From: Halorhabdus utahensis DSM 12940
GTDB lineage: Archaea; Halobacteriota; Halobacteria; Halobacteriales; Haloarculaceae
Direction: 5' to 3'
Assembly (NCBI RefSeq): GCF_000023945.1
Contig: NC_013158.1
Span: 372,001-436,000, forward strand
Length of the DNA stretch: 64,000 bases
Shown: positions 16,657-24,856 of the stretch, in pieces
Layout of the letters: every line of letters begins with the position of its first letter
Position numbering within the stretch: the first letter of the stretch is position 1
The notes under the pieces: generated by a model
Told to the model about the DNA's origin: nothing
Databases searched by the model: none
Seen by the model: only the letters and a program-made list of their open reading frames with translations
Made by a program: the position numbers and the translations under genes

Positions 16657-17631
16657 TCAGTAGTGCCAGGGGTACTCGTTGAAGTCCGGTTCCCGCCCCT
16701 CGTTGAAGGCGTCCCGGCCTTCCTGCGCCTCGTCGGTCATGTACGCGAGGCGTGTCGCTTCCCCCGAGAACACCTGCTGGCCGACCATGCCGTCCTCGGG
16801 GAGGTTAAAGGCGTACTTGAGCATCCGCATCGCGGTCGGGGACTTGCCCTCGATGCGCTTGGCCCACTCCAGGGCGGTGTCCTCCAGTTCCTCGTGGGGG
16901 ACGACGTCGTTGACCATGCCCATATCGGCGGCTTCCTCGGCGTCGTAGCTCTTTCCGAGGAAGAAGATCTCGCGGGCCTTCTTCTGGCCGACCTGGCGGG
17001 CAAGATAGGCAGAGCCGAACCCGCCGTCGAAACTCCCCACATCGGGATCAGTCTGGAGGAACTTCGCGTGTTCCTCGCTGGCGAGCGTCATATCACAGAT
17101 CACGTGCAGCGAGTGGCCGCCGCCGACCGCCCACCCGGGGACGACCGCAACGACTGGCTTTGGCATGTGGCGGATCTGACGCTGGACTTCGAGAATGTGG
17201 AGGCGGGGGCCTTCCTGGGATCCCCCAGCATCGCCACTGCCATCGTCCGCGTACTCATAGCCGGCGTCGCCGCGGATCGACTGGTCGCCACCCGCCGAAA
17301 ACGCCCAACCGCCGTCCTTCGAAGAGGGGCCGTTGCCGGTCAGCAGGACAGTGCCGACATCGGTCTGGCGCTTGGCGTGATCGAGTGCCGTCGCGAGTTC
17401 GTCGACCGTCTCCGGCCGGAAGGCGTTGCGAACGTCGGGACGATCGAACGCGATTCGCACCGCGCCGACGTCGCGTGCCCGGTGATACGTGATGTCCGCA
17501 AAGTCAAACGACTCGATCGGGGCCCATCGATCCGGATCGAACAACTCCGAAACCATATCGGGAATCCGGGTTGCCGGCGCAAAAGCGTTCCCCGACGTCA
17601 CGGAGACGCCGGGTGTCTGACGCTCTGCCAA
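16657..17631 (-). CDS. menB: 1,4-Dihydroxy-2-naphthoyl-CoA synthase
   Basis: 324 residues, crotonase fold. Typical MenB stretches are AFSAGGDQSIRGDAGY, VVAVVPGWAVGGGHSLHVICDMTLAS (oxyanion hole), DPDVGSFDGGFGSAYLARQVG and the C-terminal REPDFNEYPWHY. It closes the second ring of the naphthoquinone by Dieckmann-type condensation of o-succinylbenzoyl-CoA. It lies upstream of menA but with a 283-nt gap holding a hairpin and a dispersed repeat, so it may be transcribed separately. Confidence 0.95.
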   Translation of the reverse strand: MAERQTPGVSVTSGNAFAPATRIPDMVSELFDPDRWAPIESFDFADITYHRARDVGAVRIAFDRPDVRNAFRPETVDELATALDHAKRQTDVGTVLLTGNGPSSKDGGWAFSAGGDQSIRGDAGYEYADDGSGDAGGSQEGPRLHILEVQRQIRHMPKPVVAVVPGWAVGGGHSLHVICDMTLASEEHAKFLQTDPDVGSFDGGFGSAYLARQVGQKKAREIFFLGKSYDAEEAADMGMVNDVVPHEELEDTALEWAKRIEGKSPTAMRMLKYAFNLPEDGMVGQQVFSGEATRLAYMTDEAQEGRDAFNEGREPDFNEYPWHY

Positions 17632-17663
17632 AAGTTAAGGGACCCCCTCCCTACGATCCGTGT

Positions 17664-17975
17664 ATGTCCATCGACCGAGACGCGACACCGCAGGAGATCA
17701 CGTCACTGGTGGGGCGAGAGGTGTATTCGAGCAACGGGGTCTACGTCGGCGAAATCGAAGATCTACGCCTCGATCTCGACGCCGAAGCGGTTACCGGTCT
17801 CGCCCTCCACCAGTTGAACACCGAACTGTTCGACGCCGAGACGGCCAGCGCCCGCGGCGCGATCGTCCCGTATCGCTGGGTGCAGGCTGTCGGCGATATC
17901 GTGATCATCAACGACATCGTCGAACGCGTCCACGGGGCCGACGCAGACGAATCCGAGGAAGACATCGTCGCCTGA
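17664..17975 (+). CDS. PRC-barrel domain protein
   Basis: 103 residues starting MSIDRDATPQEITSLVGREVYSSNGVYVGEIEDLRLDLD, a PRC-barrel signature. The second half (RGAIVPYRWVQAVGDIVIINDIVERVHG) completes the small beta-barrel. Family members act in RNA processing (RimM-like) or in cell-division complexes; haloarchaeal PRC-barrel proteins related to CdpB fit this length, but I cannot separate subfamilies here. Divergent from menB with 32 nt between the starts, so the promoters overlap. Confidence 0.85.
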   Translation: MSIDRDATPQEITSLVGREVYSSNGVYVGEIEDLRLDLDAEAVTGLALHQLNTELFDAETASARGAIVPYRWVQAVGDIVIINDIVERVHGADADESEEDIVA

Positions 17976-18008
17976 CCGCAGTTTCTGCACGCAACGTCCG
18001 TCCGAGCC

Positions 18009-19466
18009 TCAACTCCCGTTCGAACTGTCGCTTCCTTCGACGCCCATCGCCTCGAAGAGTTTCGTTCGGACCGCTTCTTCGGTGAGTTCGAGCAACGTGT
18101 CCCGGTTGTCGTCGCTGGTCTCGATCCCGGTGAAGATGCCCAGCGGAATCTCGACGGAGGCGTCCGTCGAATGCCCGGCGGTTTCGCCGATGTCGCTGAA
18201 GGCCTCAGCGAGGACGTTGCCGATGTTCATCCGGATGTCCTTCGAACGAGCGGCCAGGTAGATGGTGTCGTCGGCGATGGCGAAGACAGCCGTCGTCGTG
18301 ATCCCTTCGAGATTGAGGAGTTGTTGAGCGGCCTGCGTGAGCGCGTCGCGGTCGCGAATGAATCCCGCATTCGAAACCAGGTGACTCCCCCGGACCTGGC
18401 GATTCCGGATCGCTTCGGCGAGGACGTCGAGCGTTTCCGGACTCATACTCGGGGACTCGACCTGTTCGAGGGTGTCGTGGTCCGCAAAGGGATACAGGTA
18501 GGCGGCGGCGGTCAGATCTGCCGGCGTGGTGTCACGCTTGAAATCGAGCGTTTCGGCGCGGATGCCATATAAGAGCGCCGTGGCGACTTCCTGATCGAGA
18601 CTGAGATCGAACTCCTGGACGTATTTCGTGAGAATCGTCGACGTGGCCGAGACGTTCGGCCGGACGTCGGTGAATTCAGCCTCCATCTCGGCTTCGACCT
18701 CGTAGTGATCGATGACGATGTCGATCGGCCCATCGACGTTCGAGGACAGTTCGCCGCTTTTGGCGTAATCGACCAGGGCAGACGTATCGTAGTCGGCGAG
18801 ATCGACCGATTCACTCGACACCAGTTCGAGACCGAGCAGATTGACGAACGCTCGATTTTCGTGGTGGCCGATTTCACCCTCGTAAATCACGTCCGCCTCG
18901 ACGTCGTGGTGTTCGGCGATCGCCCGAAGCGCAACCGCACTGGCGATCGAGTCCGGGTCCGGTCCACGATGGATCAAGATCGCCATGCGCTTGTCGGTCG
19001 CTTCGATGACGGCGGCGAGCTGACGGGCCTTGTGCTCCAGTTCGCCGGTTTCTAAGGCTCGCAATGCCGAGTCAGCGATCACGGCCGACGGATTGATGAC
19101 CACGTTCGCACCGAGTTCCGAGAGGTCGTCCGCGGAAACCGGGTCGGACGCCCGGGCGACGATGAACTGGTCGTCGCTGTGGGCGCGAAGGTTCTCGACC
19201 GCGGTTTCGTTGGCCTCAACGTCCGAAGAGAGGATCAACACGACGTCTCGTGCCGCGAGATCGGCGACGATCGATTCGTCGCGGATGTCGGCCGTCTCGG
19301 CGTTGAGATCCTGATCTCTGAGTGCTTCAACCCGGCTCTCGTCCTGGTCGAGAATCAGGACGTCTTTCCCTTCCCGTTCGAGTTCCTCGGCCACCGCGTG
19401 GCCGACGCTCCCACACCCAAGGATCGCATACGAAGACATGGTGGCCATCGTAATCCCGCTACTCAT
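18009..19466 (-). CDS. TrkA-N / DHH phosphoesterase fusion
   Basis: 485 residues. The N-terminal Rossmann domain (AILGCGSVGHAVAEELEREGKDVLILDQD, about 13-130) is TrkA-N. The DHH region carries H166 and GPDPDSIAS, and at 251-256 reads VIDHYE, with Tyr where the family's second His sits. A C-terminal DHHA1-type domain (about 340-460) contains RNRQVRGSHLVSNAG and GHSTDASVEIPLG. Relatives cleave small nucleotides such as cyclic dinucleotides or pApA; the sensor-like TrkA-N half suggests control by a nucleotide. The 19466 start fits the TATA-like box about 30 nt upstream. Confidence 0.82.
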   Translation of the reverse strand: MSSGITMATMSSYAILGCGSVGHAVAEELEREGKDVLILDQDESRVEALRDQDLNAETADIRDESIVADLAARDVVLILSSDVEANETAVENLRAHSDDQFIVARASDPVSADDLSELGANVVINPSAVIADSALRALETGELEHKARQLAAVIEATDKRMAILIHRGPDPDSIASAVALRAIAEHHDVEADVIYEGEIGHHENRAFVNLLGLELVSSESVDLADYDTSALVDYAKSGELSSNVDGPIDIVIDHYEVEAEMEAEFTDVRPNVSATSTILTKYVQEFDLSLDQEVATALLYGIRAETLDFKRDTTPADLTAAAYLYPFADHDTLEQVESPSMSPETLDVLAEAIRNRQVRGSHLVSNAGFIRDRDALTQAAQQLLNLEGITTTAVFAIADDTIYLAARSKDIRMNIGNVLAEAFSDIGETAGHSTDASVEIPLGIFTGIETSDDNRDTLLELTEEAVRTKLFEAMGVEGSDSSNGS

Positions 19467-19493
19467 AGTGACGAAACCGAAGGATCCCAGACC

Positions 19494-19500
19494 CTTATAT
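19494..19500 (-). promoter_or_regulatory. TATA-like box for the TrkA-N/DHH gene
   Basis: On the minus strand ATATAAG lies 28-34 nt before the ATG at 19466. This supports the long start and a nearly leaderless transcript. Confidence 0.5.
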
Positions 19501-19609
19501 CATCGCGGTTGTTCTCGGTTCCGAAAACTACCCGGATAGCCGCCGGAGTGCGGTCGGGCGAGACGAAAGGAAACGTATTTGAATCGCCCGACGAAAATCA
19601 CGATTGCGT

Positions 19610-19683
19610 GGGCCGGTAGCTCAGTCCGGCAGAGCGTCTGACTCTTAATCAGACGGTCAGGGGTTCAAATCCCTTCCGGCCCG
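19610..19683 (+). tRNA. tRNA-Lys (anticodon CTT)
   Basis: A 74-nt cloverleaf. The acceptor stem is GGGCCGG (19610-19616) with CCGGCCC (19676-19682), discriminator G. The anticodon stem TCTGA/TCAGA closes the loop CTCTTAA, giving anticodon CTT. The T-arm is GGGGTTCAAATCCC. No intron is visible. Confidence 0.95.
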
Positions 19684-19691
19684 CTCACTCT

Positions 19692-19715
19692 GGCGCTCAC
19701 AAATCCGTGAGCGCC
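19692..19715 (+). terminator. Hairpin after tRNA-Lys
   Basis: Perfect 9-bp stem GGCGCTCAC/GTGAGCGCC with loop AAATCC, 8 nt after the tRNA. Likely a processing or termination structure. Confidence 0.5.
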
Positions 19716-19799
19716 TGTTGTGCGTCGCCGAAAGGGTTTGAACCACGCGAGTCACAGCATCCGAGCGAAGCGAAGCCGGAATATGAACGATGAGATAGT

Positions 19800-20981
19800 T
19801 CAAGCGTCCGCCCGGGCTACGGAGCGAGCGAACTCAAGGAGCGCCGACTTCGAAATGCCGCTCCCGGCAACTGAGTACCGCGCATCCGGCGTGGTCCAGG
19901 AGACACGCAACTCGGTACCAAGGTTGCGAAGCGTCGCGTTCCACTCTCCGACAGTCACCGCCTGTCCGTCCGTACTCGGCACGTATCGGGTCAGGTTGCT
20001 TTTCGAGACCGTGAGGACCGACGTCTCGTTGGCGTACTTGAGTCCGATGCTCCGGACGCGGTCGGTGACTGTCCGCGTCGCTTCTACCAGACGTAGCGTC
20101 TCAGGAACGGTCGGGTTCGGAACGGAGAACGACGCCACGGCGCGAAGGCTGGCAATGTCGACATACTCCTGCTGGCGCGCACTGTCAGCGTCGACGACGG
20201 TGACGTTCGGCGGCGGATCGAACCGGAACGTCTCCGCGGACAGCCCCGGATTGAACGTCACGTTCCGGTATGTGGTGGTGATCGATACGGGATCGCCGTC
20301 CCGGACGTATTCGGTGGTCCGCTTGATCGGTACGTACCACTCCGTATCGATCCACAGCGTCTGCTGGAAGTCGGCAACGACGCCAGCAGTACTGGTGTTT
20401 GACTCCAGATGCAGCACATATGCTGATCTCCCGTCGACAGTAGCAGTCCCGTCATAGCTGACAGTCATCGAACCGGCGATGCCTGCCGTTTGGTCACTGC
20501 TCTCCGGCACGAACGGCAACGGATCAATATCGTGCGCTTCCCCCCCATCCTCGGCGGCTCCTCGTTCGATGATAGCGAACAAGCGATCGAGCCGTGACGG
20601 AAGCGCCCTGGAAGTGTTCACACCGTCTATGCGCTTTGCCTCGGCAGAACCATGAGTATAGATCCACAGCGTAGTCCCGTTGGAAACCTGAATCTCCCGT
20701 CCAGTCGGCCCGTCTGTCACGTCTTCAAACCGATACTGACCAGTCCCTGGCCGTCGATAGACCCGGTCCAGGAAGCGAGAGGTGCGGTTATCACGATTGA
20801 CGACCGTTTCTTTATCGGCAGTGAACCCATCGAGGGAGTCGTATCGTTCAGTAACGGATACGGCAAAGTCGGGCCCCCCAGAGTCAGCACTCACCCAGAC
20901 GCCGACCGCGACGCTACTGCCGATCAGCAACACGGCAAACGCCACGATCCAGACAGATCGTCGCGAACGCGATCCCACCAT
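19800..20981 (-). CDS. LolA-like exported protein with DUF4367-like C-terminus
   Basis: 393 residues. Residues about 10-30 (VWIVAFAVLLIGSSVAVGVWVSA) form a signal or membrane anchor. The middle (RYDSLDGFTADKETVV, WIYTHG, LHLESNTSTAGVVADFQQTLWIDTEWYVPIKRTTEYV) follows the LolA/LppX beta-sheet family, and the end (about 275-390, repeated strands ending WTTPDARYSVAGSGISKSALLEFARSVA) resembles DUF4367. In bacteria such proteins carry lipids or lipoproteins; archaea lack an outer membrane, so the haloarchaeal role is open. Several N-glycosylation sequons suit an external location. Confidence 0.75.
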   Translation of the reverse strand: MVGSRSRRSVWIVAFAVLLIGSSVAVGVWVSADSGGPDFAVSVTERYDSLDGFTADKETVVNRDNRTSRFLDRVYRRPGTGQYRFEDVTDGPTGREIQVSNGTTLWIYTHGSAEAKRIDGVNTSRALPSRLDRLFAIIERGAAEDGGEAHDIDPLPFVPESSDQTAGIAGSMTVSYDGTATVDGRSAYVLHLESNTSTAGVVADFQQTLWIDTEWYVPIKRTTEYVRDGDPVSITTTYRNVTFNPGLSAETFRFDPPPNVTVVDADSARQQEYVDIASLRAVASFSVPNPTVPETLRLVEATRTVTDRVRSIGLKYANETSVLTVSKSNLTRYVPSTDGQAVTVGEWNATLRNLGTELRVSWTTPDARYSVAGSGISKSALLEFARSVARADA

Positions 20982-21088
20982 CTACATGTATGACGTCCGG
21001 GACCGGACCAATAGTCGTTACGATCAGTCCAGGAAATTGGACGGCGTTCGTGGACGAAATATACTCCTGCGGTCGATACCGACCCCGA

Positions 21089-21493
21089 TCAGTCTTCGAG
21101 CGCGTCGGCAATCCGTTCGAGTTCACGTCGCACGTCGTGAACTTCGTCACGGAGCTTGCGAACCTCGCGGGTGATCTCCTCGTTGCTGTCTTCTTCGCCC
21201 TCGCCTTCCGGTCCCATTTGCCCAGGTCCGCGACCACCTGGACCACCGGGGCCACCCGGACCACCACCCATCATGCCGCTCATCATCTGGGCGAACGGGT
21301 TGCCACCGCCCATCCCGCCGGGGCCGCCGCCCATGGACTCCTCCATCCGTTCGCGTCGGTCTTCCATGTCCATGTCTTCGCCACCTTCCTCGGCGCGCTC
21401 CTGGCGGATCTCCTCGACACGCTCACGGAAGGACTGCTCCTCATCGCCCGGTTCAGCGTCCGATTCTTCAGTGTCCTCAGGTTCGTCCGTCAT
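21089..21493 (-). CDS. Gly/Met-rich protein with a C-terminal coiled coil
   Basis: 134 residues from MTDEPEDTEES. The N-terminus is acidic and charged (RERVEEIRQERAEEGGEDMDMEDRRERMEESM), the centre (about 54-90) is a low-complexity Gly/Pro/Met stretch built on GGGPGG repeats, and the end (EEITREVRKLRDEVHDVRRELERIADALE) is a clear coiled coil. No family is recognised with certainty; short haloarchaeal proteins of this design are probably oligomeric. The frame is open upstream, but earlier starts give an Arg-rich sequence unlike a haloarchaeal protein. Confidence 0.65.
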   Translation of the reverse strand: MTDEPEDTEESDAEPGDEEQSFRERVEEIRQERAEEGGEDMDMEDRRERMEESMGGGPGGMGGGNPFAQMMSGMMGGGPGGPGGPGGRGPGQMGPEGEGEEDSNEEITREVRKLRDEVHDVRRELERIADALED

Positions 21494-21680
21494 GATTTTG
21501 GGTTTGCCATGCCGTCGGAAAAACGTTGCCGTCCGCCGACGAACCCTGGAGAAGGCAAAACCGATTCGAAACCCCGACCGGTGGCCGCTTCCCCACGTGA
21601 CTGGGGGGGCGAGCAATAACTGAGCCGGCGACGAAGCAGTATGGTCATGCCGTCGCCAGCGAGCGCGGACGTGAATCGAA

Positions 21681-22439
21681 TCACTCAAACGAACCGAGGC
21701 TGACCTGGAGATCACGAGCCGTTTCGCTTTGGGTAATCTCACACCCCACGAGATCACGCATATCGACCGCGTACGCCGTTCCGTTCCGCTCGATGACGAG
21801 GATGCGGCCCTTGGTTCCCCGAACCGATCCCGACAGAAGCGTCTCGGCGACCGGCCGATCGTTCAGCTCCAGGCCGTACGCGAAATCGAACCGCTCGAGC
21901 ACCTCGAACGCCCCGAGCAACTCCTCCCACTCGTCCAGCAGGACGGATCGATGGAGACCGGCCACTTTGCGATCGACCCTGACGCTATCGCCGACAGTGG
22001 TTGCGATGTCTGCCTCGATCTGTCGGGCGATCCGGCCGTTATCGACGGTTCGAATATGGGCCCCGCGATCGGCTCCCTGCTCGCGAAGGCGTCGTTCGAG
22101 TCGCCAGGACCGGGTAACACCGACCTTGAACGTCTCGGGTGCGAACGCCGCCAGATAGACCGCGTGCTCCTCACGACAGCTTTCCAGGGGGAGATTACAG
22201 TCGCCCTGACATCGTGCACACGGCCAGCGATCAGTATGTTGGGGGCAGTAGGGGGCCGCTGTGGCGTCACAGCGGACGTGTGTCCCGTCGTCGATCGTTC
22301 CGGCACAGTGGCGGTTTTCGAGCGTGTACGTCAGAGTCTCGCCAGGATCGAGGTTCACTTCTCGAACTGCACCACCATCATGACTCACCAGCAGCCTGGC
22401 TGGTTCCTCCACACGTGGCCGGTACCCCACGACTTGCAC
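21681..22439 (-). CDS. DUF2797 family protein with zinc-binding cysteines
   Basis: 252 residues from the GTG that gives QVVGYRPRVEEPARLLV, the usual beginning of the family; upstream in-frame sequence is Arg-rich and unlikely to be translated. Cysteines C..GTHVRC..APYCPQHTDRWPCARCQGDC form a zinc-ribbon-like cluster (about 45-85). The rest holds the conserved HAVYLAAFAPETFKVGVTRSWRLERRLREQGA, which resembles a GIY-YIG-like fold, and ARQIEADI. Function is unknown; binding to nucleic acid is plausible. Confidence 0.75.
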   Translation of the reverse strand: MQVVGYRPRVEEPARLLVSHDGGAVREVNLDPGETLTYTLENRHCAGTIDDGTHVRCDATAAPYCPQHTDRWPCARCQGDCNLPLESCREEHAVYLAAFAPETFKVGVTRSWRLERRLREQGADRGAHIRTVDNGRIARQIEADIATTVGDSVRVDRKVAGLHRSVLLDEWEELLGAFEVLERFDFAYGLELNDRPVAETLLSGSVRGTKGRILVIERNGTAYAVDMRDLVGCEITQSETARDLQVSLGSFE

Positions 22440-22613
22440 GGTCGGTGGTAATCTACACCAACTCTTGGCTGTTGGGATCTTGGAGCCTGAACGGGTGGGC
22501 CGGCACCACAACAACCGAGGGCGAATCCGCAGACAAAAAGGTCGAGAAACGTGCATGGAAAGAACGGCATTCCGTGATCCTTATGCGGGTGCCCGCCGCG
22601 TCAACGGATATCG

Positions 22614-24023
22614 ATGGAACCCGGAGAACGGCAGACCGAGAGACGAGGGGTGAGGGGAGCCCCGTCGAGACGGAGTCTGTTGCGTGCCGGCGGAGCGACC
22701 GTTGCGGCAGGGCTAGCCGGCTGTAGCCTGCTGGACGGAAACAACGATACAGCGGAGCTACAATCCTGTCCGATCGACGTCGAGGAGTCAGCCGCGGCCT
22801 ACCGGACGCACCCGAACGACGACGTGCGGATGTGGCGTGGTGGGCTCCGTCGGCTCGGCTACTATCCCGAGGAGACCGTCCCCGAGTCGGTATCGGTCAA
22901 CTGGACGTTCCCCATCAACTATATCGGTCACACGGCGGCGAAGTCCAGCCCGGTCCCGACACCGGATGGCGAACAGATCCTGTTCGCGGGCGACGAAGCG
23001 CGCATCGAGTCGTACCGTCCGTCCGGCCGGAACAACTGGACGACCTGGACGGCTGGGACCAGCCTGGGTTTTCACGGCTCGGCAGCGATCGTCGACGACG
23101 TCGCCTACATCGGATGCTACGACGGCGATATCTACGCGCTCGATATGGACTCGGGCGACGTAGTGTGGAACGTCTCGTCCGAGGATCTCGGGGATACGCT
23201 CGCGATCGGCTCCAGTCCAGCCTATTACAAGGGCATCCTCTACGTCGTCGCCGAGTACGAAAATCCATCGTCCGGGGCACTGTGGGCCATCGACGCCGAG
23301 ACCGGCGACATCATCCACGTCGACGATCGCATGTGGGGACAGGCCCACCCCTCGCCGACGATCGACCTCGAATACGGCCGGCTCATCTCCGGCTCTAACG
23401 ACGGGGCCGTCTACTGCTGGAAGTTCCCCTGTCTGGAGTTCGACTGGAAGTTCCAAACCGGCCCCGAAGGCGGCCCGAACGGCGAGCCAAAGGCCGACGG
23501 CGAGTTCAACCTCGGCGCGGAGGTCAAAGGGACGGCCCCGACCTTCGACGGCCGCGTCTACGTCGGGTCCTGGGACAACCACCTCTACTGTCTCGACGTC
23601 GAGACCGGCGAGGAGCTGTGGTCGTTCGAAGCAGGCAATATCGTGATGTCGAATCCGGCGGCCGACCCCAACGAAGGCGTGGTCTACGTCGGGAGTTCGG
23701 ATCACTACGTCTACGCACTCGACGCCGAGACGGGCGAGCAACTATGGTCGAGAGATGTCGGCGGTCGAGTCACCGGCTCGGTGACCGTCACCGAACAAAC
23801 GGTTCTGGTCGGGTCGACTGGCAGTTATCTGTATGCACTCGACAAGGAGACTGGCGAACCGCGTTGGTCCCGCAGCAATCGCGGCCACGTCACGAGCGCA
23901 GCGGTCCCGCTCGACGGCCGGATCTACTTCGCGGAACGCGCTGTCTTCAATAACTACTACGACGACACGAAAGAAACCGAACTCGTCGAACCCGGACACG
24001 CGTACTGCCTCGTCGAAGACTAG
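22614..24023 (+). CDS. PQQ-repeat beta-propeller lipoprotein
   Basis: 469 residues. RRSLLRAGGATVAAGLAGC (about 19-37) is a twin-arginine signal with a lipobox Cys, so the protein is exported folded and lipid-anchored. The body is a propeller of PQQ-like repeats: blades contain VAYIGCYDGDIYALDMDSGDVVW, VYVGSWDNHLYCLDVETGEELW, VYVGSSDHYVYALDAETGEQLW and VLVGSTGSYLYALDKETGEPRW. Such proteins act as assembly scaffolds or as quinoprotein-like enzymes; no PQQ ligand set or haem site is visible, so scaffold is favoured. It is alone on its strand, and the tRNA-Leu repeats lie behind it. Confidence 0.85.
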   Translation: MEPGERQTERRGVRGAPSRRSLLRAGGATVAAGLAGCSLLDGNNDTAELQSCPIDVEESAAAYRTHPNDDVRMWRGGLRRLGYYPEETVPESVSVNWTFPINYIGHTAAKSSPVPTPDGEQILFAGDEARIESYRPSGRNNWTTWTAGTSLGFHGSAAIVDDVAYIGCYDGDIYALDMDSGDVVWNVSSEDLGDTLAIGSSPAYYKGILYVVAEYENPSSGALWAIDAETGDIIHVDDRMWGQAHPSPTIDLEYGRLISGSNDGAVYCWKFPCLEFDWKFQTGPEGGPNGEPKADGEFNLGAEVKGTAPTFDGRVYVGSWDNHLYCLDVETGEELWSFEAGNIVMSNPAADPNEGVVYVGSSDHYVYALDAETGEQLWSRDVGGRVTGSVTVTEQTVLVGSTGSYLYALDKETGEPRWSRSNRGHVTSAAVPLDGRIYFAERAVFNNYYDDTKETELVEPGHAYCLVED

Positions 24024-24079
24024 GGCCTTGCTGTGACTGCCTCACACCCGCAGGTGGAGAATATTTGTCCCGCGTTGCC

Positions 24080-24151
24080 CCTCGCTGCTCACGGCTCCCT
24101 GTGGTCGCCGCTCGCCGTTCCGAGGCCCTCACTTCGTTCGGGCCTCGCTAT
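24080..24151 (+). repeat. Dispersed intergenic hairpin repeat, copy 2
   Basis: CCTCGCTGCTCACGGCTCCC, then GGTCGCCG, then GAGGCCC-TCACTTCGTTC-GGGCCTC (hairpin with an 11-nt loop, core 24129-24139). It ends exactly where the first tRNA-Leu 3'-end copy begins. Confidence 0.75.
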
Positions 24152-24296
24152 GCGCGGGACCGGATTTGAACCGGACCGAGAAATGCTCGCTCACTTCGTT
24201 CGCTGTGCGTTCCTCGTAGGGTTCAAATCCTAATGGCGACTGCAGTCGCTCGCGATTTTGCGAGCGACAGCAATGCGCGGGACCGGATTTGAACCG
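24151..24296 (-). repeat. Two extra copies of the tRNA-Leu 3' end
   Basis: The 23-nt sequence that in the minus strand is the T-arm and acceptor 3' half of tRNA-Leu (GGTTCAAATCCGGTCCCGCGCA) recurs at 24151-24173 and 24274-24296 beyond the real tRNA end at 24379. Between the copies lie hairpins, including a perfect 9-bp stem GTCGCTCGC/GCGAGCGAC (24245-24268). The whole 24024-24378 gap is made of these elements and contains no gene. Repeated attachment events at this tRNA or slippage duplications would both explain it. Confidence 0.75.
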
Positions 24297-24378
24297 CGAG
24301 GACTTCGCTTCGCTCGTCCTCTGGGCCGCAAATCCTCATCGCGATTGCTGCTGCTCGCGGAGTTGCTCGCAGCACCAA

Positions 24379-24462
24379 TGCGCGGGACCGGATTTGAACC
24401 GGCGGACCCCTACGGGATAGCGTCCTAAGCGCTACGCCGTTTCCTGGCTTGGCTACCCGCGC
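24379..24462 (-). tRNA. tRNA-Leu (anticodon TAG)
   Basis: 84 nt with the long variable arm of a class II tRNA. The acceptor stem GCGCGGG pairs with CCCGCGC, discriminator A at 24379. The anticodon stem TAGCG/CGCTA closes CTTAGGA, anticodon TAG (Leu, CTA). The T-arm is CCGGTTCAAATCCGG. No intron is visible. Confidence 0.94.
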
Positions 24463-24516
24463 GCATCCTCACCTTCGGCCCGAATCAAATGAAGCTTCCC
24501 TTTCCCTGCACGGTGA

Positions 24517-24524
24517 TTTTATAT
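24517..24524 (+). promoter_or_regulatory. TATA box for the TFB-like gene
   Basis: TTTTATAT lies 24-31 nt before the GTG at 24548 and divides that gene from the divergent tRNA-Leu. It fixes the GTG as the start and implies a leaderless transcript. Confidence 0.6.
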
Positions 24525-24547
24525 CGCTCCACCGAAAACCCCAACGC

Positions 24548-24856
24548 GTGTACCGCGCCCGTGATCAGGTGGACAACGAGAAATGGGTCGAGGCCATCGA
24601 AACCATCGGTGACCGCCTCGATCTGAGTGAGACTGCCCGCTCGCGCGCGACGGACGTCTTTCTCTCGAATGTCCCCGAGAAGGATCGCTCCAAACGGGCC
24701 GTCCTCGCCGCCAGCGTGTACGTCGGCGCGCTGGTCGCCGGCGAACGACACTCGCAGTCGGCCGTCGCCGAGGCCACCGACGTCTCGCGGCTGACGATCC
24801 AGCAACGCTGGAAAACACTTCTCGAAGAAACCGGCTTCGACGCGCCCGACTGGTGA
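24548..24856 (+). CDS. Small TFB cyclin-like domain protein
   Basis: 102 residues beginning (GTG)YRARDQVDNEKWVEAIETIG. It consists of one cyclin-like repeat: LSETARSRATDVFLSNV, RAVLAASVYVGALVAGERHSQSAVAEATDVSRLTIQQRWKTLLEE. The N-terminal zinc ribbon and B-finger of a full TFB are missing, so it cannot replace TFB at promoters; it may modulate TFB or bind DNA alone. The start is chosen by the TATA box; earlier in-frame starts would overlap tRNA-Leu. Converges on coaD with no gap. Confidence 0.8.
   Translation: MYRARDQVDNEKWVEAIETIGDRLDLSETARSRATDVFLSNVPEKDRSKRAVLAASVYVGALVAGERHSQSAVAEATDVSRLTIQQRWKTLLEETGFDAPDW

Noticed and set aside
16552-17817. A 421-codon plus-strand frame across menB
   Set aside because: menB on the minus strand is complete and in an operon context; the plus-strand frame shows no family pattern.
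24151-24462. Integrated element next to tRNA-Leu
   Set aside because: Only short tRNA 3'-end copies and hairpins are found; there is no integrase or cargo between them.
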